Source: Phyto melanocephala (Eukaryota; Arthropoda; Insecta; Diptera; Rhinophoridae). Taken from it: a stretch of DNA of 64,000 nucleotides. Location of the stretch: assembly GCA_941918925.1 (NCBI GenBank), contig OW799236.1, forward strand, positions 68,166,465-68,230,464, in the 5' to 3' direction. Of this stretch, positions 11,217 through 22,789 are shown piece after piece. The notes under the pieces were generated by a model. The model made no database searches. It worked only from the letters and a program-made list of their open reading frames with translations, and was not told the origin of the DNA. Positions within the stretch are counted from its first letter, which is position 1; every line of letters begins with the position of its first letter. The position numbers and the translations under genes are program-made.

Positions 11217-11581
11217 AGATTTCAGCTAATTGGTCCAGTTCCCGCAGGTCAGTATCCTTTTTCATTTTGTTAAAATTATATTGAAAACATCACCCTTAGA
11301 AAAAATGAGAAAATTAAAAAATATCAATTAATATTTCTTTTTTTACAATTTCAGGCACTTGAGAGCACTTACCGTTGATTCCCGGAAGATTTCAGCCAAT
11401 TGGTCCAGTTCCCGCAGCTCAAAATACTGTTCAAATTAGACAAAAGGTAGGAAAAAACCACCCTTAAAAAAATTACAAAATTTCAAAAATATTAATAAAT
11501 AATTGTGTTTTTACACTTTCTGGTACTTGAGGGCACTTACCGTTGATTCCCGGAAGATTAAGTCCAGTTTCCGCAGGACAG
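11217..11581 (+). repeat. Three exon-like direct repeats, ~165-bp period
   Basis: GATTTCAGCYAATTGGTCCA with following GTTCCCGCAG occurs near 11219 and 11388, and a shortened version near 11551. Units two and three also share TACTTGAGGGCACTTACCGT and GATTCCCGGAAGATT. The second unit (11355-11444) is bordered by a TTACAATTTCAG acceptor and an AAAAG/GTAGG donor, so it has the form of an exon. One frame reads LPLIPGRFQPIGPVPA. The set follows the THAP-like exon directly and may be part of the same decayed gene. Stops interrupt any long frame. Confidence 0.5.
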
Positions 11582-12021
11582 TATCCTTTGCAATTTCCAC
11601 TTTTTTCTTCTTAAATGACAGCCTTACAAAAATTGTTCATTTATTAGCAGGCACTATTAAATATAAACATGTTAACATTATTTTGTATTTTTTTTTTTTT
11701 TTTCATTTTTATAGCTTACCTTGAATCTTAAGGTGACTTGTCTCCCTAGTATTTAGAAAATTTTCCAGCAGTCAATGGCCAACTCATCTTCCGTAGGTAA
11801 CTAAACAAAACACACAAACAAATAACACTTATACACATTTATTTTACATCCCACTTATTCCAACACTAACAAGTTTCTTATTATTTTTTATATATTGAAA
11901 TTTGTATAACTTTTTTATTCAACAATATCAAAAATAAAATATTTTTACAATTTTTTTAACAAAATATTTTCTATGTTTTTATTATTTTACTTTTGTTTGA
12001 GGTGATGTATACCCACTTGTA

Positions 12022-12249
12022 CTTACATGTGCTTGCCCACATATCACGATATTTTCTTTCTCTTTCGATAGTCGTGTTAAGAACTTATGATTTGGGCATT
12101 TTTGAAACGTCAAAGTTGACCAGTCTGGTTGTATAGTCTGTGGTTTTAACATGATAAAGGGTTTGCACGATTCCACACGGCCAAATAAAGTACTTTACCT
12201 CGTATTTGATTAGTTCACGCTTTTCGTTGTGATCATATTTGCAATACAT
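12022..12249 (-). other. Coding-like fragment, unrecognised
   Basis: On the minus strand two overlapping frames look unusually protein-like for this window. One starts with ATG at 12249 (MYCKYDHNEKRELIKYE...) and stops at 12085. The other covers 12176 to about 12028 (...PDWSTLTFQKCPNHKFLTRL...) and meets a GTAAGT donor at 12026. A frameshift between them, or splicing, could join them. I do not recognise the family. The patch is richer in G+C than its surroundings. It may belong with the exon-like pieces at 10930-11810 or be independent. Confidence 0.3.
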
Positions 12250-13794
12250 AATATCGAAAATTCATTCATAGAATTCAGCAAAGCAAATTTTCTTAAAATT
12301 AACTTACAAATAAATATGTCATGATTCATTTTAATTCTACTATTATAAATTACTAACATTGAAGGCATACAGTAAGAATAAAAAGTTTGTAGGAATCAGA
12401 ATGATATTAAGAAACAAAGGCACCTGATTTATAAACTATTACAATAAAAAAATATTTTTGTATTCAATATACTGTGTACTGGTTTCATTGTATGGACTTC
12501 ATAGGTTTCAGTGCTACTACAATAGAAGTTTTTGTAAAACTAAATGTCTTTGAATTATATTTTAGTTAAATGACCTTCGGTAATGCTTATCATAAAAAAC
12601 CTTTCTTGAATAAAGTACATATTAAAGTCATAATCTTGAATATAATTTATGTAGTTCTGAATGTACTTCAGAAGTTTAGATATGATTGGTAAATTCACAA
12701 GGTGACCTAAGTTTGGTATTGTATTAATGATATAATTTTACAAAAATTTAAACAGATTTAAAAATTTTGCATAAAACAATAAATTCATTAATTTTAAAAT
12801 TTTTGGGTTATTATGACAATTTTACTGTAAAAGGATTTTAATATTAATTAGTTTTAAATAAATAACTCATTGAGATATGCGATAAATACTCGTTCTTTAA
12901 AACAACAATGTCAATTGTCAATGTTTATTGTCAAGATTTTGAACAAATCATATTTATTATTTATTTTATTTTAAAAACTATACCAAATTAAGAGGGGAGT
13001 TTTATTAAACAACGTTTAGTTGGTCATACACCAAAACAGAAAAAATGCGATTTGTTTATCAGTATTAATTACCGTCAAAACTTCCGATATTATTATCATT
13101 ATGTTTTACATTATCCCTAGCACATGTGGATGCTATTAATTTCTGTAGAGAAAAAAAAATTCGCAAGTAAATATTCTTGAATCAAAAGTTATAAATTAAA
13201 AAAATAATAATAAGCATAAGCTGACAGTGTGTGTCTGACGTGACTGCTATTGCAGACACGTCCTTCATAAATAAGTAACAATCTGCCAAAGAATAAAGAT
13301 TTAATGTATATTAGCTTTGACTTAACCAGCAAAAAAATCAAATAAATAAAACGTAAAGAGATGATTACTTAAAACAAAAGTTAACGATAATATTCACGCA
13401 TTATTTGGAAAACAAATGGCATTTGGAGGCTTATTTAAAAGGTTATTGGTTTTGAATACAAAATAAAATTTAAATCAAATTTTAATTTTCTAGTATAATA
13501 TTAGGGGTTATCAATATTTCTTTCTAAAAATATTTGCTGAAATATTTTTTTTATATTTTAGAATTAAAACTAATTTCTTTTAAGGCAACCGACAGTTAAA
13601 TAAATTATTTTTTAAAACACATACATATGTACATGAAAGTCAAAGCTGAAAATATCTTCTTGAAGGTATTACTGCAGAAAATCATCTATTATAAACGGTG
13701 GCTTTTTCCAATTTGGTTTTAAGTGTAAAAAAAATTTGAGATATAACAATGAAAAAAATGCCTAGTAAGATTTGGCCATTTCACCATGAATAGA
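12250..13794. other. A+T-rich sequence without recognised feature
   Basis: No gene, element end or repeat was recognised in this stretch. Confidence 0.55.
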
Positions 13795-14590
13795 CTAGAA
13801 AAAATACAACTCTTGCAAATCATCGAATTTTATTACGAAAGTTCGTACTGTAAGTTTTTTAAATTATGTTGATTTTATCTTCCTCACAATCGTCTAACCG
13901 AACAGGCTATTTAATCTGTTGTAAGAAAATTTCGTACGAGTTTTGTTTTATTGTGGATTAATGCACCACCCGTATGCGAAGAGTGATAACCAAGATGAAT
14001 ATTGCTAAGGCATCGTCCAGTGTCAATGGAAATCGTACTTTTTTAAAGACGATAGCAATCATAACAGTTAATGGAGCAAGGTTCCGTGCGATGACAACTA
14101 ACTTCTTATTGAGCCAAAACTGCAAAATTAAACCTGGTTGACTTACAACAAGTCACATGCCATTAAGAGGAAAGTTTGGTGTACAATTCTGTGCTTGGAG
14201 CTAAAAGGGCCAATGTCACTTTTTTGGTCTTTTGAGTTAATCATTGCATTAGATTTGTTTTCTTGCTCTATTTCATTATGGTAAAACAGCTAAAGTCATA
14301 CTTAACCCAGAACAGCTTCATTAATAATATGCTGGCCAATGTCACTATGAAAGCATATATAACAGTTGAACTTCAATTCAAGTTTTCTCAAAAGTAAATA
14401 TTTTGACATTGGCCATTTTAGCTCCAAGCCACAGAATTAATCTCATGCTTTTGAGTAGTCCATTAGGCGCCAGGAATATATGATTTTACCCCACTAGACT
14501 TTTTTTGTTGGGATGCGTATAGTCTTTTGTATGAATTTGCTTTGTTTTTCCCAATTAAAGAAAATCCCTTTCAGTTGAATTGACAAAAGG
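13795..14590 (+). pseudogene. Mariner/Tc-type transposase relic 1
   Basis: Several frames together recall a DDE transposase of the mariner/Tc group, whose enzyme cuts and pastes DNA at TA sites. Near 13805-13940 the pieces QLLQIIEFYYESS and NRLTEQAI.SVVRKF match the N-terminal helix-turn-helix region. Near 14055-14125 VNGARFRAMTTNFL matches the segment after the second catalytic aspartate. Near 14490-14540 DFTPLDFFCW matches the PPRSCDLTPLDFFLWG motif that carries the third catalytic acid. The middle is deleted, frames shift several times and stops are present. A 246-bp inverted-repeat element (14189-14434) interrupts it. Outer terminal repeats were not found. Confidence 0.75.
14185..14438. 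mobile_element. 246-bp inverted-repeat element inside the transposase relic
   Basis: The insert 14189-14434 begins CTGTGCTTGGAGCTAAAA and ends with its complement TTTTAGCTCCAAGCCACAG; the inverted repeat continues through GGCCAATGTCA, about 30 bp in all. AATT flanks both sides (14185-14188, 14435-14438). Taking out the insert and one AATT rejoins the transposase frame as GKFGVQLIS, which fits the family's EKF..RVIS segment. That independent check supports the insertion boundaries. No coding sequence is inside. Confidence 0.85.
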
Positions 14591-14599
14591 CTTTATTTG

Positions 14600-16651
14600 A
14601 TTTCGAAAATGTATGAAAGCAAAATTTGTATACAGGGGTTTGTCTCTGGTTCTGTAAAATGAAAACTTATTGTGTATTATATAAATTGGTGCCACTATAT
14701 CTATTACTGTACAAAACCTTTTCATTTCGTAGTGTCAGAGAATAAAAATTGAGTTTCAGGTATTATGTGGTATTAAGATCGTGAACATATTCAAAGTTGT
14801 GACATATTGAATAAACTCTGTTCATTTGTATATGTTACAAATTAAGCAACCAAATAATGATAGGCACCTTGTTTTGATGGTAAAAATAATAACATTTTTT
14901 TCCAGAAATAAAGTAAATTTGAAAAAAAGAAAATTAAATATTCTTAATATAGAGTATTTTTACATTCTACTGACAAAGATACGATTTTAAAATCAAATGG
15001 CATTTTACAAGCTATACAAGCGGCGATGACACTTTAGCGATTTTAGCGCTTGTTTTTTTTTTGGTCAGCGCTTTTTTTAACGCGTTAGATTAGCGCAACT
15101 AAATTTAAAAGTAAAATTATCGAAATAATGTATTATTTTTTACCAACATTTAATAATTTTAAAATAATTACCTAAGTACCATTAAACAAATATGAAATAC
15201 AATACTTAAAATGAAATAGAACATTTAGAACATATTTGAATGTTTTGATAGTAGATCTCGACCAAAGAAAAACATGCACAGATATCTTAACGTTTAATGT
15301 TCAGTAATGAGACTAATTTTTATGTATTACCATCTCTACGTTTTCTGTATGTGTTCTTTTGTCGAAATTTGTATATATTTTCTAAATTAACTTAAGCCAG
15401 AAAAAATTATATAAAATATATTTAAACAAATTTACATTAATTCCGTAAAAAAAATTTTTGTTAATCAAAGTACTTGTATCAAGTACTTGTTTAAAATATC
15501 CACTATCAAATGATATGGACATCAAATATTTTTTCTTTGTATAGTAGAAAACATACATGTACAATTACTTAAACAAAAACTATCGTCCTTCTGTGTGCAA
15601 TTACCATGTGCTTTTTATTCTCGATTTTATGAACATTTTGTTAACAAAATTGTTTTCGTTTATTGCTCTACACGATAGCATAATTTCAATTTGAAGGTAA
15701 AGGTTTACATATTGAAAATAAAAAAAAAACATGAGAAAATAATTACTACTGGCAACGTTTAAATGTTAATTAAACAAATTTCAGTGAAAAGTCATTCCAC
15801 TAAAACCTTTAAATATGAAGCAAAATAAGGGTATTCACGTTAGAAAAAAATTTCGAAAAAAAACTAATCTAATGAAAAACTAATCAAATTTGTTTTGGTA
15901 ACTATCAAAGTAAGATATATCAAAGTTAACTTTAAGTTAAAAATTCAAGTAACGAATACCTTTAGTATTTGAGAAAATGTATCGTTATATTAAATTCATG
16001 CTTTTTTTTAAATATACCGACCCCATCCTTGTATGTAAATATACAAAAGTAAGTGTTAGGACTCTATTATTTAAACGTAAATAGTCTATTTTAAAATACG
16101 TAATGCACCAATTAAAAAGTAAAAGAAAAAAAAATTATATAAATCGAGTTATTTCCTAACAAACTTTTTATATATTTTTGGTAGAAACTATCCTGTCCAA
16201 AGGCCTAAAAAGAAAAATTATATTATTTTAAAGACATTTATTTCTATATATTAAGCAATTTTTTAAGCAAAATTCAAAACCTATTCCCGAACCTGAAATG
16301 CAACACACCAAACTAACTCAGCGCGCCAAACGTAACGATTTCCAGCGCATAACTTTTACCTGCATAGGGAATAGAAATTGAATTAGAATTTAAATTGCTA
16401 AAATGACTCATCAACAATCATAGCCAACACCACTACCTAACGCGCTGTCAAAATTGAATTTTCTAAAACTAACCTACTTAGGATTGCTTGATTGCTCCTT
16501 TTTTGATAGGCATCATTTACGGAAATCAGAACGCATTATAACACACACGTTTAGCACAAGCAAAACGTATTTGCGAATTTAAGTAACACATTTTAAGAAG
16601 GGTCTTCATTGCATTATTTTAAGCCAGAAGTAATGCACCAAGTGAATATGA
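14600..16651. other. A+T-rich sequence without recognised feature
   Basis: No gene is recognised. A short direct repeat AAGTACTTGTATCAAGTACTTG lies in two halves at 15471-15490. Around 16290-16480 the composition is less A+T-rich but no frame or family was identified. Confidence 0.5.
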
Positions 16652-18505
16652 AACAAGTAAGAGCACTATATTCGGCTGTGCCGAATCTTTTATACCCACC
16701 ACCAATTTCGTGTACATTTGAAGCACAATATTTATTATTTTGTTAATCGCTATGGAATAATCTCTTTATAATAAAATATGTATCACTTTCTTGTTAGAGG
16801 GTGGTTAAATTTTAAGGGCCCATGTGGAAGGTGAACTACTCCTAGTTTTTAAATTTGTTTTCTGCATTTCAATCTCAAACTTACTCAATTTGATCCGTGG
16901 AAAGATACGCAAATGAGCAACGCTTTAAAGTTATTCAGGTTTTTTATGAAAATGGGTGTTCAAATCAAAATGCATTTTGTGCACTTCGTAATTCTTTTGA
17001 TCAACATAATCGTTCAAATTCGTCCACAATCGGGAGAATTGTAAAAAATATTTAAATTTCTGCAAAACAGGTCTGTATAAAATGTTAGAAAATCAGTGAA
17101 TGCCTTCTTAGTTCGTTGAATGGGAACCATTGCTGTTTTTCGCGATAGTCTGGCAAAAGAGCAGTCAACCTCAACTGATCATCGTGCCCAACAATTGAAC
17201 ATCAACATTGTCATTGAAAATTTGGATCATCAGATAGAGGATTGGCGCCATGGATGGGGGGGGGGGGGAATTTGGCCAATATTTCGTTTAATACATAATT
17301 GAACCATACAAATATTATCATTAAAAAAAGAAATAATAATAATGTCCTAAATAATTTGTGTTTTATTTAAATTCAACATCGGTCCTTAAAATTTAACCAC
17401 CCTTTATAACTTCGATATGCTACTTAAAGGCTTTTGTAGATGTCTTTCAATGAAAGTGGGCGTTAAAGTAGACGTGTCAATAAAGTTTCTGCTAATAAAT
17501 ACAACTTAGACATTTCAATATAGTCCTTTATTTTCCCAAAAACTTTGTCAATAGAGAAATTACATGAATTTTAGGTAAACCGTTATATGGGAGGTAGGCG
17601 TTAAAGTGGGCGTGTCACGTGTCACGTGTCACAATAATGACATTGCGTAGGGGGATATACGTAGCAAATTTTATCATCATAACTCTTATTTTGGCGGTTT
17701 TATGAGCTTTTAAATTTAATTAACGGTAGATAACGTGAAAAGTGGGCGTTGTAGTAGGCGTGTCAAAATTGTTTTTGCTTATGAGTACAACCTAGATGTT
17801 TCAATATAGTTCTTTATTATTCCAAAACCTATAGTAGTAGAGAAATTATATGAACTGTAGGTAAATCGTTATATGGGAGGTGGGCGTAAAAGTGTGCGTG
17901 GCACATTGATTTTCCGTTAAAAAAAGCGTCTCACCAAAAAGCAAAGTGTGCAAAATTTCAGGGTCGTACATCCAATTTGGTTGCTTTTATGACGGTTTTG
18001 TTTTTAAATATACCGAAAAATACACTGTGCGGTATAAATTTTCGTACATTTTGATCGATAACTCCTCTCCTAATGCATAGATTTAGATAATTTTCGGTAT
18101 TGTTTTTACTCAGGAAATATATATTCGAAGTTTCATGAGTCTACGTTAATGCGTTTGGACACAATTTCATTTTATTCGATGTTCGAAGGACACGGTTTTT
18201 TCGACCTACTCTTGCTTTTCGAGCTATAACTTTCTTCCTAATATTCCGATTTAGCCCATTTTTAATACCACAAACCTTGTCTATAAGAAAGATTCTGGCA
18301 AAATTTGAGCTCCCTAGCTTTTTCAGTGCGACCTCTAGCGTGCTTTCAACAGACGGGCAGACGGACATAGCTAGATCGTCATTAAATCAAACCCTGATTC
18401 AGAATATATATACTTTATGGGTCTAAAATGGATATTTCGATCTGTTACAAACGGAATGACAAAATGAATATAACCCCACCATTTTTTTGGTGGTGGGTAT
18501 AAAAA
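16652..18505 (+). mobile_element. HINE-A repeat, copy 2
   Basis: The left end ACAAGTAAGAGCAC, the left hairpin, the conserved block and the right hairpin (CCACCATTTTTTTGGTGG at about 18477-18494) are all present. The (GTCY)n tract is reduced to a GACGGGCAGACGGACA stretch near 18352-18367. Only one GGTAGATAACGTGAAAAG unit remains (near 17725). A mariner derivative fills 16797-17404. A run of nine or more G at about 17258-17266 interrupts that insert. Confidence 0.85.
16797..17404 (+). mobile_element. Mariner/Tc derivative nested in HINE-A copy 2
   Basis: Terminal GAGGGTGGTTAAATT and its complement are flanked by TA. The interior keeps QVFYENG-type, DSLAKEQSTSTDHRAQQL and ENLDHQIEDWRHG transposase pieces. 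It has the same deletion structure and the same HINE-A insertion site as the copy at 7417-8022. Confidence 0.85.
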
Positions 18506-18841
18506 TATTGATTTAAATAAGAACGAAAAAAAAACTTGCCTTTGACTTTTTAAATTTTTTCACATTTTTGTAAATATAATTCATTTTGTCATGTGTATAT
18601 ACATGTATGAATGAGTGTGTTCGAAATGTGAACAGTGGTTTACTTTTTTGTTGTTGGTGGGTAATAACGAAAACAAGTTGAGTACACAGCTTCACGTTTG
18701 AACAAAAATGTAAGCACGTTTTTTGAGAAGTACATAAAAACATGTCTTGTATAGTTAGTCACTATGGGATTAATGTATTTATATGCAGTACAATTATACT
18801 TAATAGAATTATTAAATTATTTATTAAGGAGTCAGTTGATA
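18506..18841. other. Short unassigned spacer
   Basis: Nothing is recognised between HINE-A copy 2 and the Helitron at 18842. The open frames on both strands are short and overlapping. Confidence 0.5.
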
Positions 18842-18861
18842 TCTATATATATAAAAGTGAA

Positions 18862-18910
<49 letters not shown>

Positions 18911-19489
18911 GCTATAGACTCTGAAACTGCAAAACCGATCGGGCTCAAACTTTGGTAAGTTGTTGTACACATACCGGGGAGTGTTTATGGATGAAAAAAA
19001 GTGGGCGGGGCCACGCCCATAAAAAATAGTTATCAGTTTTAGCTACTTGCACTTGACCGATTTTTCTGAAACTTTGCACACATATCGAGCTGTCATGACT
19101 AAATAATTTCGTGATAAGAAAAGTGGGCGGGGCCACGCCCCTAAAAAAATTTTAATTTTGAGGTACTTGCACTGGACCGATTTTTCTGAAACTTTGCACA
19201 CATATTAAGCTGTCGTGACTTTATAATTTTGTGATTAGAAAAGTGGGCAGGGCTAGGCCCATTAAAAAACTTATAATTTTAAGATACTTTCACTGGACGG
19301 ACTTTTCTGAAACTTTGCACACTTATTGAGCTGTCATTACTATACAGTTTCGTAATTAGAAAAGTGGGCAGTGCCACGCTCATAAAGAAAAAGTTATAGT
19401 TTTTAGCTTTGAACTTGATATTTGATTAAAATTTATAGTGCGATTAAAATTCATGAAGGGGCGTAGCAACGCGCGCCGGGATTTTCTAG
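18842..19489 (+). mobile_element. Non-autonomous Helitron, copy 1
   Basis: The element starts TCTATATATATAAAAGTGAA and ends CGCGCCGGGATTTTCTAG, sitting between a host A (18841) and T (19490) with no target duplication. Before the CTAG end lies a GCGT-AGCA-ACGC hairpin. These are the standard Helitron signatures of rolling-circle transposition. Inside are a (TG)n microsatellite (18865-18909) and four ~120-bp repeats. Each repeat has a G+C-rich box GTGGGCGGGGCCACGCCC or a variant (near 19001, 19121, 19243, 19363) and the phrase GAAACTTTGCACACA. No Rep/helicase is encoded. Confidence 0.92.
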
Positions 19490-19917
19490 TTTAAAATAAA
19501 AATTAATTACTTGAGTAGATTTACTTGCCTCAGACAATTTCTCTAGAGGGCTGACTTAAATATTGGCTGAGAATAAAGGTTGACAGATTGATGTGGCCAT
19601 TATCTGACGGGAATCACAGTATATAATTTTGGAAATATTGTCTTAGGGAAGGCACATACGTGGACTTATTATCCCATTAAGTGATCATTGAAGTAGATGT
19701 AGGAATATATAAAGAGGAGATGTATACATTATTTTTTTGTAAATGTGCAGTATAGATTTCTGACGCCTAACTGTTGGAGTAAGTTACTTTCTTAGATTTT
19801 ATCACACAAGTGGTGTGATTTTGTCAACATCGATTTCGTTCAAACTATATATACATAGCAATTAATACAGGATAAAATAGATGTAGGTAGATTTCGTTAT
19901 AATTAAATAATAAAAAA
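19490..19917. other. Unassigned spacer
   Basis: No gene or element end is recognised between the Helitron and HINE-A copy 3. Confidence 0.5.
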
Positions 19918-21434
19918 AACAAGTAAGAGCACTATATTTGGCTGTGCCGAATCTTTTATACCCACCACCAATATTGAATAATATCTTTATAATAAAATAT
20001 GTATCACTTTCTTGTTAGAGGGTGGTTAAATTTTAGGGGCCCATGTGGAAGGTGAACTACTCCTAGTTTTTAAATTTGTTTTCTGCATTTCAATCTCAAA
20101 CTTACTCAATTTGATCCGTGGAAAGATACGCAAATGAGTAACGCTTTAAAGTTATTCAGGTTTTTTATGAAAATGGGTGTTCAAATCAAAATGCATTTTG
20201 TGCACTTCGTAATTCTTTTGATCAACATAATCGTTAAAATTCGTCAACAATCAGGAGAATTGTAAAAAATATTTAAATTTCTGCAAAACAGGTCTGTATA
20301 AAATGTAAGAAAATCTGTGAATGCCTTGTTAGTTCGTTGAATGGGAACCACTGCTGGTTTTTGCGATAGTGTGGCAAAAGAGCAGTCAACCTCGCCTCAT
20401 CATCGTGCCCAACAATTGAGCATCAACATTGTCATTGAAAATTCGGACCATCAGATAGAGGAGTGGCGCCAAGGAGATGGGGGGCCATTTGGCCGCTATT
20501 TTGTTAAATTCATAATTGCACCATACAAATATTATAATTACAAAAAGAAATAATAATAATATCCCAAATAATTTGTGTTTTATTAAAATTCAACATAAAA
20601 TTTAACCACCCTTTATAACTTCGACATGCTACTGAAATGCTTTTGCAAGTGTAGTCTTTCAATGAAAGTGGGCGTTTAAGTAGGCATGTCAATAAAGTTT
20701 CTGCTAATAAATACAACTTAGATCTTTAAATATAGTCCTTTATTTCCCAAAAACTTTATTAATAGAGAAATTACATGAATTTAAGATAAACCGTTATATG
20801 GGAGGTGGGCGTAAAAGTGGGCGTGGCACATTGATTTTCAGTTACAAAAAAGCGTCTCACCAAAAAGCAAAGTGTGCACAATTTCAGAGTCGTACATCTA
20901 ATTTTGTTGCTTTTTAAATATTCCGAAAAATACACTGTGCGGTATAAATTTTTGTACCTTTTGATCGATAACTCCTCTCCTAATGCATAGATTTAGATAA
21001 GTTTCGGGGAAAAATATTGTTTTTACTCAGGAAGTGTATATTCGAAGTTTCATGAGTTTACGTTAATGCGCTTGGACACAATTCCATTTTATTCGATGTT
21101 CAAAGGACACGGTTTTTCGACCTACTCTTGCTTTTCGAGCTATAACTTTGTTCCTAATATTCCGATTTTCCCATTTCCCATTTTCAATACCAAACAAACC
21201 ATGTCTATAAGAAAGATTCTGGCAAAACTTGAGCCCCCTAGCTTTTTCGGTGCGACCTCTATCGTGCTTTCAATAGACGGACAGACGGACGGACATAGCT
21301 AGATCGTCATCAAATCAAACCCTGATTCAGAATGTATATACTTTATTGGGTCTAAAATGGATATTTCGATGTGTTACAAACGGAATGACAAAATGAATAT
21401 ACCCCCACCATTTTTTTGGTGGCGGGTATAAAAA
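19918..21434 (+). mobile_element. HINE-A repeat, copy 3 (shortest full-ended copy)
   Basis: Both end hairpins are present, with a (GTCY)n complement near 21277-21296. None of the GGTAGATAACGTGAAAAG internal units remains, so this copy is about 1.2 kb shorter than copy 1. The mariner derivative occupies 20018-20613. Confidence 0.85.
20018..20613 (+). mobile_element. Mariner/Tc derivative nested in HINE-A copy 3
   Basis: TA-flanked inverted ends GAGGGTGGTTAAATT and AATTTAACCACCCTT enclose it; the right repeat has lost the adjoining GGGCC block. Transposase pieces DSVAKEQSTSPHHRAQQL and ENSDHQIEEWRQG are readable on the plus strand. Confidence 0.83.
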
Positions 21435-21693
21435 GTATGACTTAAGAAGAACACAATATTTTTTGATTAAAGGCCAATGAAGTAGATGATATTTATATCT
21501 AACACTTCTAGTTTCATTAAAATAATCCTGATTGAAAAATTTATTGTAGATCCGAACAACCAATTTTTTGGGATTAAATAACAAAAAAAAAAGTAAAATA
21601 ATTTATGTCTTACTAAAATTTCATCATTCAATTTATACTTAATTCACAATAAAGTGCAAGTATCTACTTTAAATTATCATGACCAGTAAACAC

Positions 21694-22551
21694 ACAGAAA
21701 AACTTATTGCGTGAAAGTATCTGATTTTATTTGGATTGCTTTTTAATAAATTTTTATTTATTATAATTAATTTGCTTGATTGAATATTTAATTATTAATT
21801 TTTGGAAAAAAAAATAAAAAAAATTAATAAATAATAAATAATAAAGATAAAAATTTAAAAAAATAAACGAAATTTTTATATTTATGTTACTTTCCAGCAA
21901 AATAACACATTACAAAATCATGAGTTGGAAGTACTTGAAAATTGTTTTTCATTACTTACAAATTGACAACTGAACCCATTATTTTAACACGGCGATGTCG
22001 CTGGATGCAAGTACTTACCACGCTCGCCTAAAAATAGGCCACCTTCGATTACAATTAGGGACTCGTGTAAGTTCTTATTACGGTCGCTTATAAACAGGCA
22101 ATTAAATAAGTACTTACCTTTATAGCTATACATAAGAACTTGATTTTTATAGCTTAAATAACTCATTACTATTATCTGTAAATATCGTTCGGTTAGATTA
22201 TTCTGCGATACGTTAATTTGAAATTTAAAAATCAGTGAAAATCCATATGTTATCATTTTGGAAATGAAATGGTTTGCCGCTGTTGTCAAAATAATTATTA
22301 CTAATACCCTAACCATGTTAAACTAAATGAGAATTGTAAAAACTTATGTATTTAAATGGCTTCTAGTAAATTTCGAAACAAGAAATTGTATTGTGTGTGT
22401 ATTTAAGAAAATGCCTGAAAATAAGTACTTACGTGTCACATTATAAATCAAGTTATTACTAAAATACTTTTTAGTAAGACAGACAATATGTAGTAGTCAT
22501 TGAAAACTATGTTGTTTAGTAAGAGCAAGTGATTATCTAGTTTTTGCTGGG
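21694..22551. repeat. Possible inverted-repeat element rich in AAGTACTT motifs
   Basis: CACAGAAAAACTTATTGC near 21696 and the complement of CCCAGCAAAAACTAG at about 22537-22551 form a weak inverted pair. Inside, the palindrome AAGTACTT with flanking RTAAG/CTTAC recurs (near 21929, 22011, 22110 and 22423), with AAGTTCTTAT and AAGAACTTG variants near 22070 and 22134. Subterminal motif clusters of this kind occur in hAT-like elements, but no target duplication was found. The minus-strand open frame at 21984-22316 (110 codons) is not recognised. Confidence 0.3.
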
Positions 22552-22789
22552 ATATAAATTTAAAGAAAAATAGTAACCAATTGGCAGACGAAAGTTTTGA
22601 GAATTACATATTTTTTTATTTTATTTTTTATATAACCAATTTCAGTTGCATAATATATTTTCTAGGATTCTTACAAAAATTATGTATATTTTTTTGATTA
22701 GTAAAATTTTCATTTTTTCTAGGTTGAAAGCTCCCTATTCTTTCTCAAAATATTGAGATAAATATACGCTCAGGCCGTATGGTACTAAA
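22552..22789. other. Unassigned spacer
   Basis: Nothing is recognised here. Confidence 0.5.

Noticed and set aside
18742..18958. Two open frames with repeated Cys-Val
   Set aside because: They are translations of the (TG)n microsatellite inside Helitron copy 1.
21066..21302. 78-codon frame and similar short frames in other HINE copies (for example 9730-9933, 18141-18368, 52066-52269)
   Set aside because: They lie across the conserved noncoding block and (GTCY)n tract and recur only because the repeat recurs; frames are not conserved between copies.
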